From: Acanthochromis polyacanthus
Taxonomy: Eukaryota; Chordata; Actinopteri; Pomacentridae
Assembly: GCF_021347895.1 (NCBI RefSeq)
Contig: NC_067123.1
Location: 37,001,571-37,065,570, forward strand
Reading direction: 5' to 3'
Length of the DNA: 64,000 nt
This document shows positions 60,726-64,000 of this stretch, piece after piece. The notes under the pieces were generated by a model. That model was not told the DNA's origin. It saw only the letters and a list, made by a program, of their open reading frames with translations, and made no database searches. How positions within the stretch are numbered: position 1 is the first letter of the stretch; every line of letters begins with the position of its first letter. Made by a program: the position numbers and the translations under genes.

Positions 60726-61547
60726 TGAAATTAAATCATACTGACACTTTTGTGCTATTTTTGACTCAAACAGCTCCGTTTGTATTTTTTTCCTAGATGT
60801 ACAAGCACACAAAGCGAGCAGGAGGCCAAATCTTTGCAACAAAATCAAAATCTATAAGTAAAACATGTCCTACTATAATATAATTTTGAAAACTATGGGG
60901 CGTATGAGGGGTAATGGAACCACTTTGCTTTCAAACTGCATTCTTGTACCGTTGGTGTAATTCCATAAATGTGAGCTCTTGTTGTAATGTGCATTTGAAA
61001 AGGATAATAATGGTGTAATTTTATTCTCTGCAGCAGCTATCAGCATTCATACCTATGAAAACCACAAGTGCTCCATTCTATAGTCAGACGCTATTACTGT
61101 CTTTGCTGCTGCAAGGTTGCACTACGTTTGTCAAAAGCAACAACTCGCCTCTTCCAGCTGTTTTTAATGGATTTCTGAAAACACTTGGAGCCTCTGGCAG
61201 TAATGTAGGACGAACCTGCAGCAGAACAAACAGCACTAACTTCTGTGGCTGTGAAGAATACCTCGGCGGGTTCAGACTTTTCGCATCCCTTCATGTCGGG
61301 AGACGCTGAAGAAATAAACAAATACAGTTGCGCCGGTGTTATTTTCACTGAAGAGTCAGCCGTGCTCGTGCCTCTGTTTTCTCCCTTTGATGCAATCTGG
61401 CAAAAATGATTATACAGAAAAGAAAATGACAGAGGACCTGGATCTGTTGCGGTTTTAAGCTCAGTAAAGCAAAACAGAAAGTGATTGATGCCACTCATGT
61501 GGAAAGTGAGGGAAATAAATTTTTCCCTCATTTTTATTACTTAGAAA
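60726..61547. other. intron sequence, no gene seen
   Basis: No exon or repeat recognised. The 145-codon minus-strand frame at 61094-61531 has no domain, no splice context and ordinary composition, so it is left out as a gene. Confidence 0.45.
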
Positions 61548-61700
61548 CAGTGTTGGGCAAGTTACTTGAAAACTGGAATCCGTGACTCGTTGAAAAAGGA
61601 TTTTTTTGATTATTTTACTCAGCAGCAACTCAGCTGCCAGCTCTATTAAAGCAACTCCAAATCCCTCAGTGCTACGCTACATGTTGCATCTTTTGTACGA
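61548..61700 (+). mobile_element. 5' end of a hAT-type element (truncated)
   Basis: It begins CAGTGTTGGGCAAGTTACTT, which matches from memory the terminus of abundant teleost hAT elements, and continues with degenerate GTGACTCGTTGAAAAAGG-type sequence. No matching right terminus was found, so the downstream limit is approximate. Confidence 0.55.
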
Positions 61701-63246
61701 GTAGAAAAGACGGCTGAAGGATTTGGAGAAAAGATCAAATTGGGATTTTTCTAACAGATTTTCTGCAATTTTATTAGCGCTTTCAATTCAGTATTCACCG
61801 TGTAACAGATCTAAAACATGTGATGGAGGTTTATCACATGAGCCACCATCAAACGGTGACTGTCACATGAGGAGGACGGCATGAATTTGTAAAAAACACT
61901 GACACCACACTTTAAACCGTGGATCAGACGTGCTGCAAAAAGGTTATTACATGAAGAGAATGGGCTTATGCCGGTCGAACCGCCACTGACAAAACGTCAA
62001 AGTGTCACTGAGTATTGTAAGAAGTGCATTTTAAATTTAGTGCTGCCTACATATGACGTCTGCCTGTTTTATTTTTTACTCCGGGAGTTATGGATTTTCC
62101 GTAGACGTTCTGTCCACTGCATGTTTTCACGTGTCTTCCCCTCCAGTGCTATACCTTTCCAGGGTTATTTATTACTGCCAGTATTCTCCGAAGACTCTCT
62201 TTAGCGCAGATGTGAAAGGTGCAGTGGTTCTATCTTTGTCTCATTCTTCCATGCTTGTTCTTTTTTTTTTCTCTCTCTCTTGCTATCTTCCTCCCCTGGC
62301 AGTCTTCACCAGCTTGTGCAGCCTTTACTAACTAGCTGTGCACTCCCACTCACAGGGAAAATGATGATGAGACAGCAAAAAACCCGCCACAGAGACAATG
62401 CACAGTGCAAAGAGGGTTGGATGGAGGGAGCGGGGCTGCAGAAAGAGGGGGGAAAAAAAGAGAGACAACGCGCGAATGAGAGCCATCAGTCTTTTTTTAT
62501 GCACTTTTACCACATATATGTTCATCCCCGGGGATCGTTATGTCTCTGTCTGGGCCTCTGCCTCCCCTTTTCTGTGCCTTTTATTGTCATCACTCAGTGC
62601 TTTTTCCTCCCCTCCACCTTAAGTTATTAAATCTGTTCTCACCCCCTCCCTCTGTTTCTCCTCTTCTTCTTCCTCTTCCATTCCTCTCTGCCCCGCAACC
62701 TTGTTGTCTTGTGCCACTAAGTGGACTGCTTATATAACGGCGTACACCTAGAGGGACTCCCCGCCTCCTCTCACCCAGCCAGCCACTTCTTCTCACTCCA
62801 CCCTTTTAGTCTCCTGTTTTTCTTCCTCCAGCCCCACCTTACCTTCTCCTCTTCCCACAGTTGTTCTTCCTCCTCCTCCTCCTCCTGCTTTTCTTCTCGA
62901 GCCTCCTCTGCTGCTGACTTTGTTTGAAACAAATGGTCCTCCTGCTGTGTGACTCCGACTGATCAGGCTGAAGTGATAACCAAAACAGTAAACAGTAAAG
63001 TAACGGCGCTGCGTCTTCATTTGGAGCAGAAGCGATTGGTTTTCACAGCAGAAAATGCATTCGGATCCATTTTGGTAGTGAAATGGCAACAGTTATTTGA
63101 ATTCTATGCTAAGAAATGGAATAAATGTCCCATAAAAATTGAAAATGTCAACGTTTCACTGGTGTTTTATGGAATGATCAGTGGATGCATCTAAAAAGGA
63201 TTAATAAGGAGGCAGGTGGAGATTTGTCTCCAGCTTCTATCTGCAT
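61701..63246. other. intron sequence with pyrimidine-rich stretches
   Basis: Pyrimidine-rich DNA runs from about 62560 to 62900 and includes a TCC repeat (62868-62886). No exon is supported; the frames at 62280-62927 are compositional artefacts. Confidence 0.5.
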
Positions 63247-63930
63247 CAGAGGTGTCAAACTCATTTTAGTTCATTCAGCCCAATTTGGTCTCAAGTGACC
63301 AGGAAAATCACAGCATAAGAACCTATAAATAGCTACAACTCCAGTTTTTTGTAAAGAATTATCTTTTTACAAAACGCTATGAACGACCTGAAATTTCTTA
63401 AGTTAAATAAATTCAGTTTCAACATTATGCCTCAGTTTATTATTTGCACATTACAATTTACAGATCGCAGAGTGTCTATAAAGGCATGAAACATTTAATC
63501 ACAGGTATTTGGAACTGAATGATACAGTATTTTACTTTACGATCAAAGCGGCGAAAGTAAAAACAAAAGCAAAACGAAATATTACAAAAATGATACACAA
63601 AACAACAAAAATGATACAAGCAACATGAAATAAAACAAAAGAGACAAAAAATTGCACAAAATAGTTACAAAAGGACAAAATTGGGCACAAGAGATGAAAA
63701 ATGACAAAAGCGAGAAGCAAAACGACAAAGAAATAGCAAGACAAAAAACAGAAAACGACAACGCTACACAAAACAACAAAGCAAAGCACAAAAAGGCAAA
63801 AATAAGACAAAAAACACAAGCGAGACAAAAATAACAAAAACGAGAAACAAAACAACAAAAACATGAGGAGTCAGACAAAATATTCCAAACACGAGACAAA
63901 ATGTCAAAAGAACAATGAGCAATACAAGAT
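63247..63930 (+). mobile_element. hAT (Charlie-like) non-autonomous element, right end not seen
   Basis: It starts CAGAGGTGTCAAACTCATTT and continues through CAATTTGGTCTCAAGTGACC, ACCTATAAATAGCTACAACT and TATGCCTCAGTTTATTATTT, a familiar teleost hAT MITE. The complementary right terminus is not found before the window ends, so it is truncated, rearranged or continues beyond 64000. It contains the A-rich array listed separately. Confidence 0.7.
63540..63905. repeat. degenerate A-rich minisatellite (ACAAAA/CGAGAC units)
   Basis: About 365 bases of irregular repeats of ACAAAACGACAAAA, GAGACAAAA and ATGACAAAA type, almost without T on the + strand. The long Phe/Leu/Cys-rich minus-strand frames here come only from this composition. 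Confidence 0.8.
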
Positions 63931-64000
63931 TCTCACCAGGATTTTTGACAGCGTAATGGCAGGTCACTATGCACATGCACAATAGCCTTCATTAAATCTC

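Noticed and set aside
63532..63899. Two long minus-strand hydrophobic frames resembling membrane proteins
   Set aside because: They are the complement of an A-rich degenerate tandem array; the hydrophobicity is compositional.

Overview
The window is vertebrate nuclear DNA, almost certainly from a teleost fish and probably a percomorph. The signs are an AT-leaning non-coding background, many CA/GT microsatellites, repeat families I recognise from fish genomes (hAT, Tc1/mariner and TTAA-flanked non-autonomous transposons, a short tRNA-derived SINE, an ATCC-linked repeat), and one ephrin-like exon with vertebrate splice signals. There are no operons or bacterial-style genes. The many short open frames are chance frames in non-coding DNA.

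Only one coding exon is well supported: the first coding exon of an A-type ephrin, most like ephrin-A3, on the + strand at 10606-10715. It encodes a signal peptide and the first strand of the ephrin domain (NRHAVYWNSSN) and ends in a perfect GTAAGT donor. A GC-rich, TATA-less promoter/5'UTR lies just upstream (about 9990-10605). I found no second ephrin exon, so 10716-64000 reads as at least 53 kb of intron 1. Positions 1 to about 9990 are upstream intergenic DNA.

Upstream region (1-9990): a 121-bp tRNA-type SINE (177-297) with target duplications; a 558-bp internally deleted mariner element (1716-2273) with perfect 28-bp terminal repeats; a fold-back repeat (4193-4377); and a dispersed repeat that ends in three diverged units (8595-9215), each with an NF-Y-type CCAAT site.

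Intron (10716-64000): unique, often homeobox-motif-rich DNA that may hold enhancers (about 17.3, 23.9-24.4, 28.1-30.5 and 37.1 kb), broken up by transposon relics. These are three copies of one TTAA-flanked family (14763-15301, 32686-33190, 59390-60725), five copies of another (20543-21226, 25864-26516, 38960-39600, 44455-45224, 54249-55195), a Tc1-type MITE (25450-25861), a decayed Tc1 element with transposase remains (48719-49790), a hAT MITE interrupted by a second repeat (18076-19204), and hAT ends at 61548 and 63247. The most informative structure is at 59390-60725: a 789-bp element with long terminal repeats, TTAA duplications and part of a THAP DNA-binding domain (Kolobok-like) sits inside an older TTAA element. 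A possible unassigned minus-strand exon (55272-55431) and a CpG-rich spot at about 40.5 kb are also noted. Family names rest on memory of teleost repeats and visible end structure, not on a database search.
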